A stretch of DNA of 64,000 bases from Enterococcus raffinosus. GTDB taxonomy: Bacteria > Bacillota > Bacilli > Lactobacillales > Enterococcaceae. The notes beneath the pieces were generated by a model that was given only the letters and a program-made list of their open reading frames with translations, was not told where the DNA came from and did no database searches. Positions 63,014 to 64,000 of this stretch are shown here, piece after piece. The first letter of the stretch is position 1. Every line of letters begins with the position of its first letter. Location of the stretch: NCBI RefSeq assembly GCF_018917525.1, contig NZ_JAHLOS010000025.1, forward strand, positions 1 through 64,000, read 5' to 3'. The position numbers were made by a program, and so were the translations under genes.

Positions 63014-64000
63014 GTGAAGACAAAAGAAACTCTTCAGCTAGGAAAAACCGGCTTCCCAATGCGCGGTAACTTGCCTAACCGTGAAGGTCAGTGGGAAAAA
63101 GAATGGGAAGAAAACAAGATTTACGAAAAGCGTCAGAAACTAAATGAAGGTAAACCAACCTTTGTTTTACACGATGGCCCTCCATATGCAAATGGGAACA
63201 TCCATATTGGACATGCGCTAAATAAAATTAGTAAAGATATCATTGTACGCTCCAAATCAATGTCAGGTTTTCGTGCGCCTTATGTCCCGGGGTGGGACAC
63301 TCATGGATTACCAATCGAACAGGTTTTAACAAACAAAGGGATTAAACGTAAAGAAATGTCAATGGCTGAATACCGCAAAAAATGTGAAGAGTACGCATTA
63401 TCGCAGGTGGATAAGCAACGTGAGGATTTCAAACGTTTGGGAATTGCTGGCGATTGGGAGCATCCATACATTACATTGACACCTGATTATGAAGCTGCTG
63501 AAATTCGTGTGTTTGGAAAAATGGCTGAAAAAGGGTATATCTATAAAGGCTTAAAACCAATTTATTGGTCACCTTCGAGTGAATCTTCATTAGCTGAGGC
63601 GGAAATTGAATATAAAGATGTTAAATCACCTTCAATCTTTGTTGCTTTTAAAGTAAAAGATGGTAAAGGAATTTTAGATACGGATACTTCATTTATTATC
63701 TGGACGACGACACCTTGGACTTTGCCAGCAAACCAAGGGATCTCGGTAAACCCAGCCTATACTTACGCTGTGGTAGAAGCGGCAGGAGGTAAATATGTTG
63801 TTGCGAAAGATTTGTTAGAGAAGGTTGCAGAGGAATTAGAGTGGGAAAATCCTAAAGTTCTCAAAGAAATTTCTGGAAAAGATCTTGAATACATGACAGC
63901 ACAGCATCCATTTTATGATCGTGAATCACTAGTTATTCTAGGAGATCATGTAACGTTAGAAGCGGGTACCGGACTGGTTCATACCTCTCCTGGGCACGGG
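63014..64000 (+). CDS. ileS: isoleucyl-tRNA synthetase, 5' part (runs off the window)
   Basis: The first 329 codons of a class I synthetase: GTG start 10 bases after AAGGAG, the HIGH motif in [31 protein letters not shown], and the start of the CP1 editing domain ([13 protein letters not shown]). No stop before the end; about two thirds of the gene lies beyond the window. Controlled by the T box just upstream. Confidence 0.97.
   Translation, partial: MKTKETLQLGKTGFPMRGNLPNREGQWEKEWEENKIYEKRQKLNEGKPTFVLHDGPPYANGNIHIGHALNKISKDIIVRSKSMSGFRAPYVPGWDTHGLPIEQVLTNKGIKRKEMSMAEYRKKCEEYALSQVDKQREDFKRLGIAGDWEHPYITLTPDYEAAEIRVFGKMAEKGYIYKGLKPIYWSPSSESSLAEAEIEYKDVKSPSIFVAFKVKDGKGILDTDTSFIIWTTTPWTLPANQGISVNPAYTYAVVEAAGGKYVVAKDLLEKVAEELEWENPKVLKEISGKDLEYMTAQHPFYDRESLVILGDHVTLEAGTGLVHTSPGHG

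Overview
The window is chromosomal DNA of a low-GC Gram-positive coccus, almost certainly an Enterococcus. The evidence is the WxL/DUF916 surface-protein cassette, the enterococcal order of the division and wall cluster (mraZ-rsmH-ftsL-pbp-mraY-murD-murG-divIB-ftsA-ftsZ-ylmE-sepF-ylmG-ylmH-divIVA-T box-ileS), strong AGGAGG ribosome sites, and GTG/TTG starts. I do not commit to a species. An rnfCDGEAB operon is unusual for a lactic acid bacterium and points to a less-studied Enterococcus lineage. I saw no rRNA, tRNA, CRISPR array, IS transposase or prophage gene.

Positions 1-22,000 are accessory. First comes a CNNM/CBS membrane protein on the minus strand with a long leader that contains a terminator-like hairpin. 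Two paralogous short-chain dehydrogenases and an Old Yellow Enzyme follow; three perfect-period 113-bp repeats separate the dehydrogenases. A gene-poor stretch (6.2-7.05 kb) holds a candidate small RNA, a ~218-bp imperfect inverted repeat, and a textbook LytTR direct-repeat operator ahead of a LytTR/DUF3021 pair. A DUF6440-ABC transporter operon comes next, with three copies of one 18-bp palindrome. Then come small membrane proteins, an XRE regulator, a predicted membrane HExxH protein, a DUF2922 protein, a TetR-M23 peptidase pair, VOC, AraC and PadR genes, and a WxL surface cassette with a divergent WxL gene.

Positions 22,000-39,000 are metabolic. They hold the six-gene Rnf ferredoxin:NAD oxidoreductase operon, a NagB-family gene facing a decayed NagB fragment, a self-controlled TetR gene with a membrane partner, and an MFS pump under a neighbouring PadR regulator (an ATGT-N8-ACAT site lies on the pump's -35 box). 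A complete beta-glucoside operon follows, with cre site, antiterminator target, licT-type gene, PTS EIIBCA, 6-phospho-beta-glucosidase, and an exported histidine-phosphatase-like protein that lacks its second catalytic histidine. An LCP-like protein and a GlsB-type protein complete the stretch.

Positions 38,000-64,000 are conserved core: M24 aminopeptidase, efp, yqhY, nusB, folD, xseAB, farnesyl diphosphate synthase, tlyA, argR, recN, then the division and wall cluster and ileS, which runs off the end. A pair of 157-bp tandem repeats sits between efp and yqhY. It appears to share its fold with the distant 113-bp repeats, with compensatory base changes on both sides of one stem. I regard this as the strongest candidate here for an undescribed structured element.
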